A stretch of DNA of 64,000 bases from Molossus alvarezi (lineage: Eukaryota > Chordata > Mammalia > Chiroptera > Molossidae). Position numbers and translations under genes: made by a program. The stretch spans positions 46,630,810-46,694,809 of the forward strand of contig CM073888.1 in NCBI GenBank assembly GCA_037176705.1, written 5' to 3'. The notes beneath the pieces are model-generated. The model did not search any database. It worked only from the letters and a program-made list of their open reading frames with translations, and was not told the DNA's origin. The number at the start of each line of letters is the position of its first letter. Positions within the stretch are counted from its first letter, which is position 1. This document shows, piece after piece, positions 23,386-35,019 of this stretch.

Positions 23386-25329
23386 TTTTTCTTAACGTGT
23401 CAGGTTCACATGGTACTCTAAATATAGTCTACATAAATTGAGAAGATTAGCAGCCCTATACTTTCCTCCATAAACCTCCAGCAGGTATACAATCATCTTT
23501 GTATTCTACAAGTTTATAACATACACTTTCTTTTCTCTAATTCTAATTTAATTTTGTGCTTCCTCTGTACAGATAGACTGTAAATGACAATATCAAAATT
23601 ATGATTCATTATAATTATCCATTACAAAGCAAAATCATGTGATGAGATCTCTAAAGCAGGAGATGCAATTCTGTTACCCAATCCGTGCTGCTCAGTGGAG
23701 AACATGTCAAGTAGAAAGGTCAAGTTCATTCTCCAATAATGGCTCACAAGCATGACACATTTTACATTCATTTTTACTGCCCACCCCCCCGCCAACTTTT
23801 GTACTCTTTAGGGTTTCTAATTGTCTGTCTTTATCTGGTTGACAAAAGAATACTTATATCTCGACTTCATTATTCATTTTATCCAAGTTATTCATTCGCT
23901 GTTATAAGAAATCCACATTCTTGGGAAGACGTTATTCTCCAGGCCTTTGGATTCTGGTGATGTGTCTAACTTGGATGAACTGCTGCCCACTACATAGCTG
24001 CCCTTCTGGGTATCTTCTCACCACACTCAGATCAGGTCCACTGCTTCTCGGCTCTCACACTTTGCTCTTTCCAGACTCCGTGTGTGTGCTCTGCTTAAGT
24101 GTATTCTCACGCAGTTACTTCTGAAAGTGCATGTTGAATACAAATGGCCTGAATTGCTGCACACCTAAAAATGGCTTTATTTTGTGCTCACCCTTGATTG
24201 ACAGTTTCAGGTTTAAGAGCATTCTCAGAACTTTGCAAGCATCAAAAGTCTTTTCTAGGATCTAGTGTTGATAAAAAGTCCTATACCACGTTGATTCTTA
24301 TTTCCTTATAGGAAATCTATTTTTATTTCTCTTGAGAAGCTCTTAGGAGCTTCTCTTTTTCATAATGCCTAGCACTTCAAGAGAATCTGTCTAGGTCTTC
24401 CATCCGTCCTCCTGTTGAGGGCTCAACCTATACATATTCTTAGGTTCAGGAAGTTACATCAATCGTTCCCATTATGATTTCTTCTCCCTTCTTCCCTCTG
24501 CTCTCTGTCTTTTTAGGTTGCTGTGTGTCTTTCCAGTGGATCTTCTAGGTACCAACTTTTTTCAAATATCTGCCTTTATTTTGTCAGCTTTCTCTTTTAA
24601 TGAATATTTATTTTAGTCGTCATAGTTTCCTATTTAAAGAATGCTGTATATTTCTCTCTTTTGCCCTTATCATTAGAGCTGGTCTTGTTTCACATATGTA
24701 ATACCGTTTCCAGTGTTTTGAATGCTTCTAACTAAAATTCTATAGAATGCATCTTTTGTTCCCGAATCGTCCCTTCTTTCTTCAGGCCGGTTGTCAGTCC
24801 TCAAATGGCAGTGGTCATCAGTTGATACTTATTAATAAAGAACTAGGTTGCTTAATGCAGGTAGATAGTACGAGTTACCCGGATACTCTCAGCCAGGCTC
24901 TCCTCAGAACGACGGCGGGACCCCAGGAGGGCTGTGTGTGCGAGCCTGTCTGAGGACAGACGGCAAAGCAAGCAGGCTTGTTCCGCCTGCCCGTTCTTCT
25001 GCGAGGCGTCGACACTGCACATCCGTGAGTTTCCTCAAAGATCAGTTTTCTGGTTTAAATTAGGAAACTATAATGGAGGGCAATTAAAAGGGAGGCAGGT
25101 TGACTTTTCCAGCTTCTGCAGCTTTCAAAACATTACTTTATTTTCTACCCTCTTCTTCCTGATTTCCCAAACCAGCACAAACTTGGAGTTTGTGGCTCCA
25201 TTGCCAGAAAGCACCACTCCCTTCCACTTTGCTCGTGTTGGCTCCGGGCTGTAACGTCTGCTTTGGCTTATCGACTTCCCATCTTTCACACGTGTCTGAA
25301 AACCTCTTGAAATCCACTCCTCCCATTTT
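23386..25329. other. Single-copy sequence
   Basis: No recognisable element over 1.9 kb. Open frames near 23739-24124 and 24747-25254 lack splice context and motifs. Confidence 0.35.
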
Positions 25330-25346
25330 TAGAGCTGCTGGTTTTT

Positions 25347-25569
25347 GTTTGTTTGTTTTTATTGATTTTCTTTTTTAGAGAGAGAGGACGGGAGAGAGAG
25401 ATGGAAACATTGATGTGAGAGAGAAACATCAATTGGCTGCCTCCTGCACCACCCTCCCCTCCCACTGGGGATCGAGCTCACAACCTGGGCATGTGCCTTG
25501 ACTGGGAATCTAACCAGACCTCTCAGTCCACGGGAGGATGCTCAATCCACTGAGCCACACCAGCCCGGC
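25347..25569 (-). mobile_element. Ves-related SINE, AATAAA type, antisense
   Basis: From 'ttttattgattttctttttt' to 'gagccacaccagcccggc'. TAGAGCTGC precedes the insert at 25330-25338 and follows it at 25570-25578, extended by a T-rich match. Confidence 0.9.
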
Positions 25570-25585
25570 TAGAGCTGCCGTTTTT

Positions 25586-27827
25586 TACGATCATGCTGAC
25601 ATTTGGGATGTAGCCGAGGAAAACGTTTTTGGACAGTGTGCCTTGAGATGCTAATCCTCACTGCAGATTTTTAACATTTTGGAGGCCTACACTTAAAACA
25701 AAAACATGTCATCTACATAAAAATATCATTAGGCACTGATACTCTTGGAAACTGTTTTGATCTGAGACTTTATAAATGAATCTTCACAGCATATGATGAA
25801 CCAAGTTGGCCAACAAACCATTTAGAAAACAAAGGCAGTAAAAGAAATTCATTTCTGATCTGTATTAGGTCACTTAAAATGGGAAACACTCAATTCAATC
25901 AGAAACTCTGTGGGGTCCTCGATATTCCCCAGATTGAATTCCATGGGGAGTTTTGTCATGCAGAATCTAACAACAGATTGTCCTTCAGCCTCCAAGCTCC
26001 CGGGCTGTTCTTGGCCTCCTGCCAGTGTCTTCCTCCAGACTGCCCTGTGCGGGCTTGGGGAGGAGGAGGGAACGGGGGAGGGCACGGAACACCCCTCTTG
26101 TTTAAAGGGAAACTGGGAAATCAGGTGTCGGAGGATGCGGAAGCTCCTTGGGAAGGTCCTAGGGCGTCCTCCTGTGATACGAAAACCTGAAAGGATATTT
26201 TCTAAAATCAAGAGCTCTGGTTAAAGGGAAGGAGCTGTCTGGAACCTTCCAAATCCACAGGGAACATGTGAGATTGATTCATCCAGGAGATCTTTAGAAA
26301 TTGACACTATCCACTCCACATGGCGTTTTCTTTGCACCGAATTCTGTGTACTTGCTGGTGACATAATAATAAGTAAAGGGTGAATACTAACTTCAAGGAA
26401 TTCATGGTTGTATACAGATAAGCAATAGTCACCATCTCATTTAGAGACCATAATGAAAGACATCTGCACAGGTTTTACAAATAAATACAGCAGAGGAACC
26501 TACTCTGTGGCATGTTGGTAAATGATTAACAACGTAACTTTCTGAGGCTTAGGGGGAAATCCTGATTTATAGCATTTGCCAATTTCCATGGTGTAAATTC
26601 TTACACCATAGCCAATTTCAAGCTATGTCACTGAATGTGGAATTGGTACGAGATGTGCAGTAACACACAATTATATAGTATCTCCACAATACTGATACAC
26701 CAGACCTCAGCAGTGTCAATAATCAAATGGAGTAATAAAGTAAAATTTAAGAAGAAATTTTTAGTATAACCTCTCTTTTTAATGTAATGTAATATAATGT
26801 AATGTAACAACTGGCTCACAAAACTCTTGAAAATGTAACTCTTGGCTCTTTTAAGCCAGTACAAGCTGGCTCCAGCGTGCAACCAGCCTAACCGGGGGCT
26901 GGAGTTTCCCGCAGGATACAGCTGTGGTGGAATCGTTTCCTGAGTCGGTCCATGGCAGTTAGAACTGGAAGGGGAACGGGGATAGAAGAAGGAAGAGGGA
27001 GTAAGGAGAAGAGCTGATGCTGCCCGGGGGACCAGTGCCCTCCATAGAGCCTAGCAGCGCAGCTGCATAGCCCAGCTTCTGAACCATGCTCTCCTTACAC
27101 AAGCACCTGCTGCTGAGGCTGGAGGGGCAGGGAGGAGCCCTTGGCTCCTAGAACAGGAAGGTCAGGAAAATCACATAGAGGTAAAGCATTCTACCCCTAT
27201 CTCAACATTCCTTCTAGTTTATGCTGATGTGGACTGCCAAGGGGGCAGGGGTGGGGGGACAGTCGATCAATGGTCCACTAAACACAATGATCCACTGGGA
27301 ATTCTAAACGAGCAGGGGTGTCCGTCACTGTACGCGGAGCTGGGGGGCCAAGATTATCTGAGGCTGCCCGGCGTTCAGTGCAACGTGAGTGATTCTTGGG
27401 CCCACAAGTGCTGGAGTCAGTTGTCATGTTTAATCTATACCTTAAAAACTCTTATCAAAATGTGTACACTAAGATGTGTTATAACCACTTCGGGCTTCTT
27501 TTGATTGCCACTGATAGGAAACCTGGCTTTCATGAGCTTAGGTGTTGGGGGGAATTAGTAGTTAATATAACTGAAGAAGTCCAGGGGTAGAGCCCAGAGC
27601 TCACGCAAGACAGTTCTTGTCCAGAGGCTCAAGCGATGACACGGCCCTGCTTTCTCTGTCTTTTGGCCACATTTCCGTTGTCGGGGGGGCCTGCCTCCAA
27701 AGTCACAGGGAGGCTGATATGCTCGATGTCTCCCTCCAAGCAGTTGAGTCAAATTCCTGGGCTTGTCTCTGGTTGAAACAACCAAGGGCCCCGTGTGGTA
27801 TTTCTATGAAGCTCCCAAATTCACCCG
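25586..27827. other. Single-copy sequence with a pentanucleotide tract
   Basis: Imperfect TAATG repeats occur at 26780-26808. The GC content rises at 26030-26140 and 26900-27800 without forming a CpG island. Overlapping frames near 25870-26224 look like chance. Confidence 0.35.
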
Positions 27828-27975
27828 CACAGCAGAATCACCCGGGGAATTGCTTTAACTTCCACAGCACCAACCACACCCCCAGTCAACTTAACAAGTT
27901 CTGGGATTGACGCAGGTGCTGTTTTTTTTAAGCTCCCCAGGTGATCCAATACAGAGACAATTTAGAAACCCCTGT
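27828..27975 (+). mobile_element. MER5A-like hAT MITE, partial
   Basis: Readable MER5A signature: 'agcagaatcacccggggaat', 'accaaccacacccccagtca', 'ctccccaggtgatcca' and 'tttagaaacccctg'. It lacks the first part of its left terminal repeat. This is an old non-autonomous hAT-Charlie element. Confidence 0.7.
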
Positions 27976-30320
27976 TTTAGGAGCTCATAAGAATATGTTT
28001 TAAAATCTCCTTCTAATTTACTAATGAAGTCAAGTTAGGTTAATTTCCTTAATGTGTACCTTAACATCTTTCTTCTTATACTTTCCCACCTGCAGGGCAA
28101 GTCCCTCTTGCCGGGCCAGGCTGGGGTCCCTCTGCATCCTCCATCAGTACTCTGTCCTCATCCCTGTCACCGACCCTGTAATGCTCCAGGAATCAGCCCT
28201 CCTCTGGTGTGCGCCTCACATTTCACCTGTCTGCTGGCTTCTTCCTCTAGACGTAAAAAATGTTCAGATCTCTCCAATCCCATAATACCCGTCCCTGTTC
28301 CCTTGGCCCCACCCTCCACCCCCAGAGGCTACTGCCCGCTGTAGCCTGGCCCCCACTGTCCACCTTAGAAGAGTGGGCGGAGCTCACGGCCTCTAGGTGT
28401 GCCTGAACCCTTCCAATCTGGTGTGGACACTGCCACCTGCCAAACTGTTCTCTTAAAGGTCAGCTACGACCCACTTACAAAACCAGATGGCTGCTTCTTT
28501 CTCACTCTCTGTCTGACTGAAGGCTGCTCCCTCGCCCCTGTCTGAAATGGCACCTTTGCTTTGCTTTGTGGATGTCACAGCATCCAAAGGATGCTTCCCT
28601 CACCCATTTTCTTCCTACCACCTTTATTAGCTTAGAAAAGCCCTTGAGAAAATGTGTTGGATATGCATCCTAAACGCAATTCTCAGGAAAGATGTGACAG
28701 TAGTTACTAAAGGGAAAATCCACTAAGGCAACAATTTAAAACACACACAAAATTATTTGAGCTATTCCAAACCATCCCGAATGAGAGTGAGGGTCTGGAA
28801 ACAAGCCAGGCAGGTATGTTAAGCATGGTAATCCACACCGTGGACTACTAGAGACAGCGACATTTTCCTGTGACAAGTGTGTGCTGAGATATACAAGTAG
28901 GTGTCATCTAAAGAAGAAAACTGTAGGGCAAACATATGTATTGTATAAACAGTATAACCTCAACTCTTAGTAAACAGCACATAGAATACATTGTAACTCA
29001 ACTTGTCTCCCGCCACCTTCTCCACACAGTGGTTTTTATTATAGTGCTGGCAACATATCTTTAGCTACATTAGGTTTACCTTTGCTCCTAATTCATCTTT
29101 GTTTTAAAGTTGTGCAGAAACTTTTCTTAGTACAATTTTAATTATGGTGCTTTGTCATATATTTAGCTGTTTAATAACCTAATATGAATTAGTAATAAGT
29201 AGCCCCCCCCACTTTCTAATAGCCCAAGAGGCTTTGTCTGAATTTAGGTGGTTACCAAACACTAAGAAATATGAAAGCATTTTGTTTTTATTGTGTTTGT
29301 AAAGGTCAAAGTTCCTCTTTGCATCTGAAAGGTGAAGTAACATCCTTCAAGAAGATAAATGTAATAACGATCTGTGGTATTTTTAATATATATATAGATG
29401 GTATTGAAACTTGAATAAAGAAATTTTGCACAAAATATTTTCTCCTATAGACTTAATAAGGCACAGGTTATTACTTTTTCATATAATTCTCAGCAAAATA
29501 ATGTCACGAGACTACATAAAAAAGACACAAACAGAAAGAAGAATCTAAACACTGACTGCTCCCTTATATTCCTAGAAATGACGAGAATACCATATTTCAC
29601 CTTCTCTCAAATTGTGGGAAATTACCAAAAATACGTTTCTGCCAAAATAAAATGACTTTACTAAACTAAAAGAATTCAAATAAATCAATCACAGTAGAAA
29701 GTTTAAATCAAACTATCTTTTCATAGCTAACATGAGCACAAAACCACATAAAAGTGTTCACGAATGAATTTTAATTGACAGATGGGAAGCCTGAGATCCA
29801 GCAAGGAGGTTCAGTTTTTCTCTGCCACCCAGGGAAAAGGGGAGAGCCGAGACAGGATGTGACATCTCACTTCCAAGTCAATTCTGCTCCCCGACACCCT
29901 GTGGAATGCTGCAGGGTTAGTGATGCGCTGCCTTGGTTGAGTTCTCTTACTGTTCTAGGTGGGCAGGGCTGTAGTTCCCACCCCCTTCTCCTACGCTAGA
30001 AGAAAGTGGTGGCAACAATGAAACACTGGGTCTCATTTTTCCGAAGTGTACAGGTTAATGCCTTGGAATGCCTATTCTAAACTGGCCTCTTTTCCCAGTC
30101 ATAAACCAGCTTCCCTTCCTGATCAGCCACTGTCATGTCAGACAGTGGACTCCTATTGACTTCCTGTCCACAGAAGGTTATGCGAAGGATCGCCAAATAC
30201 TCCCTCAGAAGGCTGGGTGCCACCCGGAAGGAGGTAAAGTATTTCTAAGATGCAATTCCCATCCAGAAGATGGCGGGGAGAAAACCTGAGACTATGACAC
30301 GTCCAGTCAGTTTTTACAGA
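27976..30320. other. Single-copy sequence, mostly AT-rich
   Basis: No repeat or exon recognised over about 2.3 kb. The 28050-28660 part is pyrimidine-rich and could be an old L2-like remnant, but I cannot anchor it. Confidence 0.33.
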
Positions 30321-30334
30321 AGGAAAGCTTCCAC

Positions 30335-30566
30335 CTGGCCGGTGTGGCTCAGTGGCTGAGCGTCGACCCATGCACCAAGAGGTTGCCGGTTCAATTCCCA
30401 GTCACGGCACATGCCCAGGTTGTGGGCCCGATTCCCAGTAGGGGGCATGCAGGAGGCGGTCAATCGATGTTCTCTCTCATTGATGTTTCTCTCTCTCTCC
30501 CTTCCTCTCTCTCTAAAAGCAATAAAGAAAAAAATATTTAAAAATAAAATAAAATAAAAAGAAAAG
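30335..30566 (+). mobile_element. Ves-related SINE, AATAAA type (first of a pair)
   Basis: Head 'ctggccggtgtggctcagtg', box B 'ggttcaattcc', tail 'tctctctaaaagcaataaag', then a long A-rich AAAAT tail. A second SINE of the same subfamily and orientation follows almost at once. Confidence 0.92.
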
Positions 30567-30570
30567 CAGT

Positions 30571-30797
30571 CTGGCCGGTATGGCTCAGTGGTTGAGCGTC
30601 GACCCATGCATCAAGAGGTTGCCGGTTCGATTCCCAGCCAGGACACATGCCCAGGTTGTGGGCCTGACCCCCAGTAGGGGGCATGTGGGAGGCCACCAAT
30701 CGATGTTCTGTCTCATTGATGTTTCTCTCTCTCTCTCCCTTTCACTTCCTCTCTCTCTAAAAATCAATAAAGGAAAACAAGAACAAAAAAAAGAAAA
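30571..30797 (+). mobile_element. Ves-related SINE, AATAAA type (second of a pair)
   Basis: Head 'ctggccggtatggctcagtg', tail 'aaaaatcaataaaggaaaac'. AAAGAAAAG lies before it and again after it, which fits insertion in the tail of the first copy. The outer flanks also match ('aaagcttccacc' and 'aaagtttccgacc'), so a dimer mobilised as one unit is possible. Confidence 0.92.
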
Positions 30798-32658
30798 GTT
30801 TCCGACCACCGGGGGTAACAAGGTCCAAGTCACTGCGCAGTGCAAACCCCCTGAAAGCGCTGGACTAGAAGCACAGCAAGAACTCCCTCTCGTCACCACC
30901 GGGCAGCCCTGTGGGAGAACACCAGGCCTGCCTGGGGTCCGGTTACAGAACTCTCCTAGTCATGCAGCGTTTCTCTGCTCGTGACGGATTGATGCCCCAT
31001 ACCCTAGCCCTAGATAAAACTCCAACAAAAGAAGACAATCTTATTCTGTGAGCCAACTTTTAAGTGCATGGTATTTTAAAAAGTTTATAGGCTGGAAAAA
31101 TAAACACACTAGCTTCGATGGGGTGAAATGAAGAGGTGTGGGCAAAGGAGAAAGGATACGTTTTCAGGTTAGATTTGGAAAGAGACCGGAAGTTAATGAG
31201 GTGGAGGGACAGGCCAGCTGTTCCAGATGGTAGGATCTGCCAGAGGCGGCCACGGCGGGTTAGCAGAAGAAACGAGGATGGGTAGACAGGAGAGACGAGG
31301 TCCAGCAGAGAGAGGGCATTCTCTGCCCACATGATAATCAACTCTGAATCATCTCACGGGGAGAGGAGCCATTAGAACAGAATGCTGGAGGAGCTGTGAG
31401 ACTAGACACAGATGGATGGATGGACAGTACAGAGGGACCTACGCGGGAAATGTGAGGTGATCAGAAGAGGAGCAGTCATGCTCAGAACAATGGCACTGAG
31501 CTCAATGACCGACATAAAATTCTTTGGGGAAGAGATAGGAAATACTTCTCTTCTGCTAAGAAAAAACATTTGAATGCATTGTTGAAGCTGATTGAGATTA
31601 CACACCGAAAATGAGTTTCGGAATAGAAAAAAAATTTAAACATGAGATGAGCGTCAAAGAGTTGAAAGGGATTCAGAGGTCACTGGAACAGACCTTGGAA
31701 AGGTTATCAGACACATTGTGAGACTTTCCTGGTGGAGAGAATTAAAATGAAGACTGCTGGCTGTCTAAGATGGTTGAGTTTCAGCTCTCTCCGGAGACAA
31801 TCCTAGATTGATGTCTGACCTTCCCTTTCAAGCACGATGATTCCATGATCAGGAGAAGTGTAAGGAGCAAAGACCGCAAGGTAGAGCATGAGGCTGTGAT
31901 CAGAACAAAGCACTTTAACCCTGCTCGGCGCCAGTGGACAAGGAATGCCCCTGAATGTCCAGGCAGCAGAAAGGAAGGCAGGCTCCGGAGGCTGGGAGAA
32001 ATCCAGGAGACACAAAGGCGGAGAGGAAGAAGGAATGCACAGCAGGCAGCTGCTGGAGGCCAGCCACCAACATCCAGCTCAGAGGCCCCACTGGGACATG
32101 GTCAACAGGGCTGTCAGGAGCGAGCTGATGGAAAGGGGTGGGGAGAGCTCATTCCATTCTAGCCCATATGTGCGTTTGGAAAGAGACAGGCAGAAAAGGC
32201 GAATAGAAAATAAAATGACAGTGAGGCCAGTGATAATAAACAGTTTTGAAATCTATACTGAAATGAAGACACAAATTGTTGGATATGAGTTTTGAGCCGG
32301 TAGAGAGAAGACAGGGAGGTAAGGTGGATGGGGACCAAAACCAGAAGGTTACCAGAGCCACAGTGTCTGGGGAAGTGGGTAAATATTCATTGGCTGACGT
32401 TGACCTGGGCAGACAGAAGGAAGCTTGTGGAAGGAACAGGCCACTGCCGGGGAGCATGAAAGCTCAGATCTTTGAATTGAAAACAGCAGCACCTGAGAAA
32501 GAAGTAGAGTAACATCAGTTATCACTACAGAGACCGAGTCTTTGCATGTGAAGCCAACCAATGCCAAGGAAGAAGAGATGGCACCATCATGACAAGAGAA
32601 AGAACAAAGCTCGTAAAAGCCATGAAAATATGATTCCCTTGCCCGAGGACGTACTCAC
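30798..32658. other. Purine-rich sequence, possible old L2 remnants
   Basis: The 31080-32500 part reads like diverged L2 internal sequence ('ttggatatgagttttgagcc' near 32280 resembles an L2 segment), but no junction can be fixed. Open frames at 31845-32295 and on the minus strand at 32149-32567 lack convincing splice context. Confidence 0.3.
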
Positions 32659-32843
32659 TCCTGAGGTGCCGCAGCCCCTGGCGGATGGAGCGGGACTCCA
32701 GGGCAGGCGGCTGTGAAGGTGGGTGCCCAGAAGCCGGGCTGGACTCACTCAAGAAAATTCCTTTGTCTGATGTGGCTGGAAGCTCAGAAAATGTTACTTT
32801 TGGATGTGGCTCCAAGGCTAGGCCGTCAGTAGACGGTCTCATT
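32659..32843 (-). CDS. Internal coding-exon candidate, 61 codons
   Basis: Seen on the minus strand: a CT-rich tract (CTCTCCCTCCCTCCCTCCAG) ending in a textbook acceptor at 32844, 185 bases open in one frame, then GTGAGT as donor (32653-32658). Intron phases would be 2 upstream and 1 downstream. The peptide includes GLALEPHPKVTFSELPATSD, KGIFLSESSPASGHPPSQPP and ALESRSIRQGLRHLR, a Ser/Pro-rich stretch followed by a basic, helix-prone end. I do not recognise the family. The end loosely resembles the C-terminal helix I remember for LAS2, but the position is upstream of the LAS2-like first exon, so it cannot be the same transcript in order. Chance remains possible. Confidence 0.42.
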
Positions 32844-32960
32844 CTGGAGGGAGGGAGGGAGAGCTGAGGTGCAGAACAGCATCTCTCGTCTAGATTTCAG
32901 CACCAGAAGTCAAAGAACACTTCTGACAGTGTGAAGTCTGTCAGTGGCCCAAAGTTCGTC

Positions 32961-33183
32961 TTTTTTTTTTCTGTTAAATATGTAAGAATATTTTTTCATT
33001 GATTTTTTTTTTTTTTTGACAGAGAGTGGGGGCGGGGGGAGAGATTGATGTGAGAGAGACATCGATTGTTTGCCTCCTGCACGCACAACAGGCAACCCAG
33101 GTACATGCCCTTGACGGGGAATCGAACCCGTGACCCTTCAGTGCTCGGCCTGACGCTCTAAACACTGAGCCACACTGGCCAGG
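32961..33183 (-). mobile_element. Ves-related SINE, antisense
   Basis: From T-rich sequence through 'gggaatcgaacccgtgaccc' to 'gagccacactggccaggg'. GCCCAAAGTTCGTCT at 32947-32961 and GCCCAAAGTTTCTGTCT at 33184-33200 form a slightly diverged target duplication. Confidence 0.9.
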
Positions 33184-33200
33184 GCCCAAAGTTTCTGTCT

Positions 33201-34424
33201 CAATGGCAGGGATGGGCCTTGTGAGTCAAGGTTATTTTCTTGTTCTTGTTTTACCTTGGTAGGAGGCTGATAAGGCAAACACTTAGAAACAGTTGCTTGA
33301 AGACTTAATAAGAAAAAAGACTCAATTCCTAAGTCTGAGAAGTGCTCCGTACACCTAAAATATGTTCTGCCATATCGCTGTGGGCCATGATTTTATTTTT
33401 GGGTGATCAGAGGATTTGTCTATAAAATATAAATTTTATAGATCTTTTAATATTACTTCCCACATGCTGATTACCCCTGTGCAGTGTCCCAGCCCAGGAT
33501 TCGAGTACTCAACAGATATTTGTTAAATGGACAATAGACGAATAAAGAAACCTAAAAAGCAAGTAAAATACTAAGAATGTGAATGTGCATAAAAAATAGT
33601 TTCCCTTTAATTAGATCCTTTTTTCCTTAAGAGAATTAAAAAGATACTGTAACTGCCATGCTGTTTTTTCTTATGGGTGACATCAACCACCAACAGCAAG
33701 GCAGTCTGAGAAACAGGAAGCAAATTCCCTCCCCTTCAACCCTGCCAAGACCTGGATAAGGATCTAGCCACAAGGAATCTAATAAAGAACTCAAAACATT
33801 TGCTAAAAGTTCACAGAAGATTCAAGTCCTACCACTTTCAACCACGCCAATCCAATTCATTTCAACAGACAGTTCCTGTGTACCTACTACGTGCAGGGCA
33901 CTGGTACCTGGACGAAGCCTATGAGGTGCAGCCCTCAAGAAGTATGTGCGCCTGGGGGGTGAGGGTGAGGGTGTGGGAGTTGTGTGGGAAGGAGGATGGA
34001 ACAGAAATGTCATCCAAGTGCATATCCATACCACCCTCCCTCCCAAAGAAGGGGCATTTAAGACTGTAATTACATACATTTCTTGGTTTCAGTAACACAG
34101 CCTAAGAAAAATAGCACCCAGGTAGGGGTGAGGTGCTGGCACTCATGAATCCATTTCAGAACAACAGGCAGCCCTGTGGGACTTGAACTTTGTTGAGCAG
34201 GGGATGGCAAGGCAGGCTCCATTACTCAGGGGCTTTCCCGGCCAACATCTGAACATCCAGTCAAGCACACAGAGGAGCCAAATTATAGCAAATTGATTCC
34301 ACAGAGAGATTTTATTTTAGTCATCAACTGGCAGTCTTCAGCTAAATACCAAATAGAAAAGTGCAGATATAAAGATTGTGGAAGAAAGTGAAATACCAAC
34401 TGCAAAGAATGTATCAATACTTTC
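33201..34424. other. Single-copy sequence with an L2 3' terminus
   Basis: 'gagtactcaacagatatttg' followed by 'ttaaatgg' near 33503-33530 resembles the L2 end. 'cctactacgtgcagggcact' near 33885-33904 resembles another L2/MIR3 motif. The rest is unrecognised. Confidence 0.4.
33954..33977 (+). other. G-quadruplex motif
   Basis: Four G-runs (6, 3, 3 and 3 bases) are separated by short TGA/TGT spacers, meeting the usual four-tract quadruplex pattern. It lies in single-copy sequence. Whether it folds or acts is unknown. Confidence 0.6.
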
Positions 34425-34441
34425 CTCATTGATCTAGATTT

Positions 34442-34543
34442 TTTTTTTTTTTGGCGGGGGGTACGTGCCCTTAGAGGGAACCAAACCCGGGACTCTCTGG
34501 TCTGCAGGCCGATGCTCCAACCACTGAGCCAAACTGGCCAGGG
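34442..34543 (-). mobile_element. Head-only short Ves SINE with poly-T and perfect TSD
   Basis: The insert has a T-run on the left (the inverted A tail), then only the tRNA-derived head to 'ctggccagggc'. The whole 3' half (CT-rich zone and stem-loop) is absent. CTCATTGATCTAGATTT flanks it 17/17 (34425-34441 and 34544-34560). It moved as a short adenylated RNA, or lost its body before insertion. Confidence 0.92.
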
Positions 34544-34560
34544 CTCATTGATCTAGATTT

Positions 34561-34755
34561 AAAAAAAATTTTTTTTAAATTTACTTTAGAGAAGGAGACA
34601 GAAAGAGAGAGAGAAACATTGATCAGTTGCCTCCCATACTCCTCTAATCAGGGATCAAGCCTGAAACCTGGGCATGTACCCTGATCCAGAATTGAACCTG
34701 CAACCTTCTGGTGCACAGGACAATGCTCCAACCAACTGAGCCACCCACCCAGAGC
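34561..34755 (-). mobile_element. Old antisense SINE, second in a target-site series
   Basis: Diverged copy from 'aaaaaaaattttttttaaat' to 'gagccacccacccagagc'. It is bounded by TGATCTAGATTT on the left (to 34560) and TGATATAGATTTT on the right (34756-34768). Confidence 0.82.
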
Positions 34756-34768
34756 TGATATAGATTTT

Positions 34769-35019
34769 TAAAAAATCCTCACCCGAGAACATTTTTCTAT
34801 TCATCATCAGACAGAGTAGGAGGGAAGGACAGGGAGGGAGGGAGAGAGAGAGACAGAAACATCGATGTGAGAGGGACACATCAACTGGTTGCCTCCCGCA
34901 TGGCCTGACCAGGGCTGAGGACGAACCACAACCGAGGTATGTGCCCTTGATCGGAATTGATCCTGAGACTCATTAGTCCACGGGCTGATGCTCTAACCAC
35001 TGAGAAACCTGGCCAGGGC
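34769..35019 (-). mobile_element. Ves SINE, hairpin-tail type, third in the series
   Basis: From 'aaaaaatcctcacccgagaa' to 'gaaacctggccagggc'. TGATATAGATTTT (34756-34768) and TGATCTAGATTTT (35020-35032) flank it. With the two previous SINEs it makes three insertions separated by four copies of one target. Confidence 0.9.
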
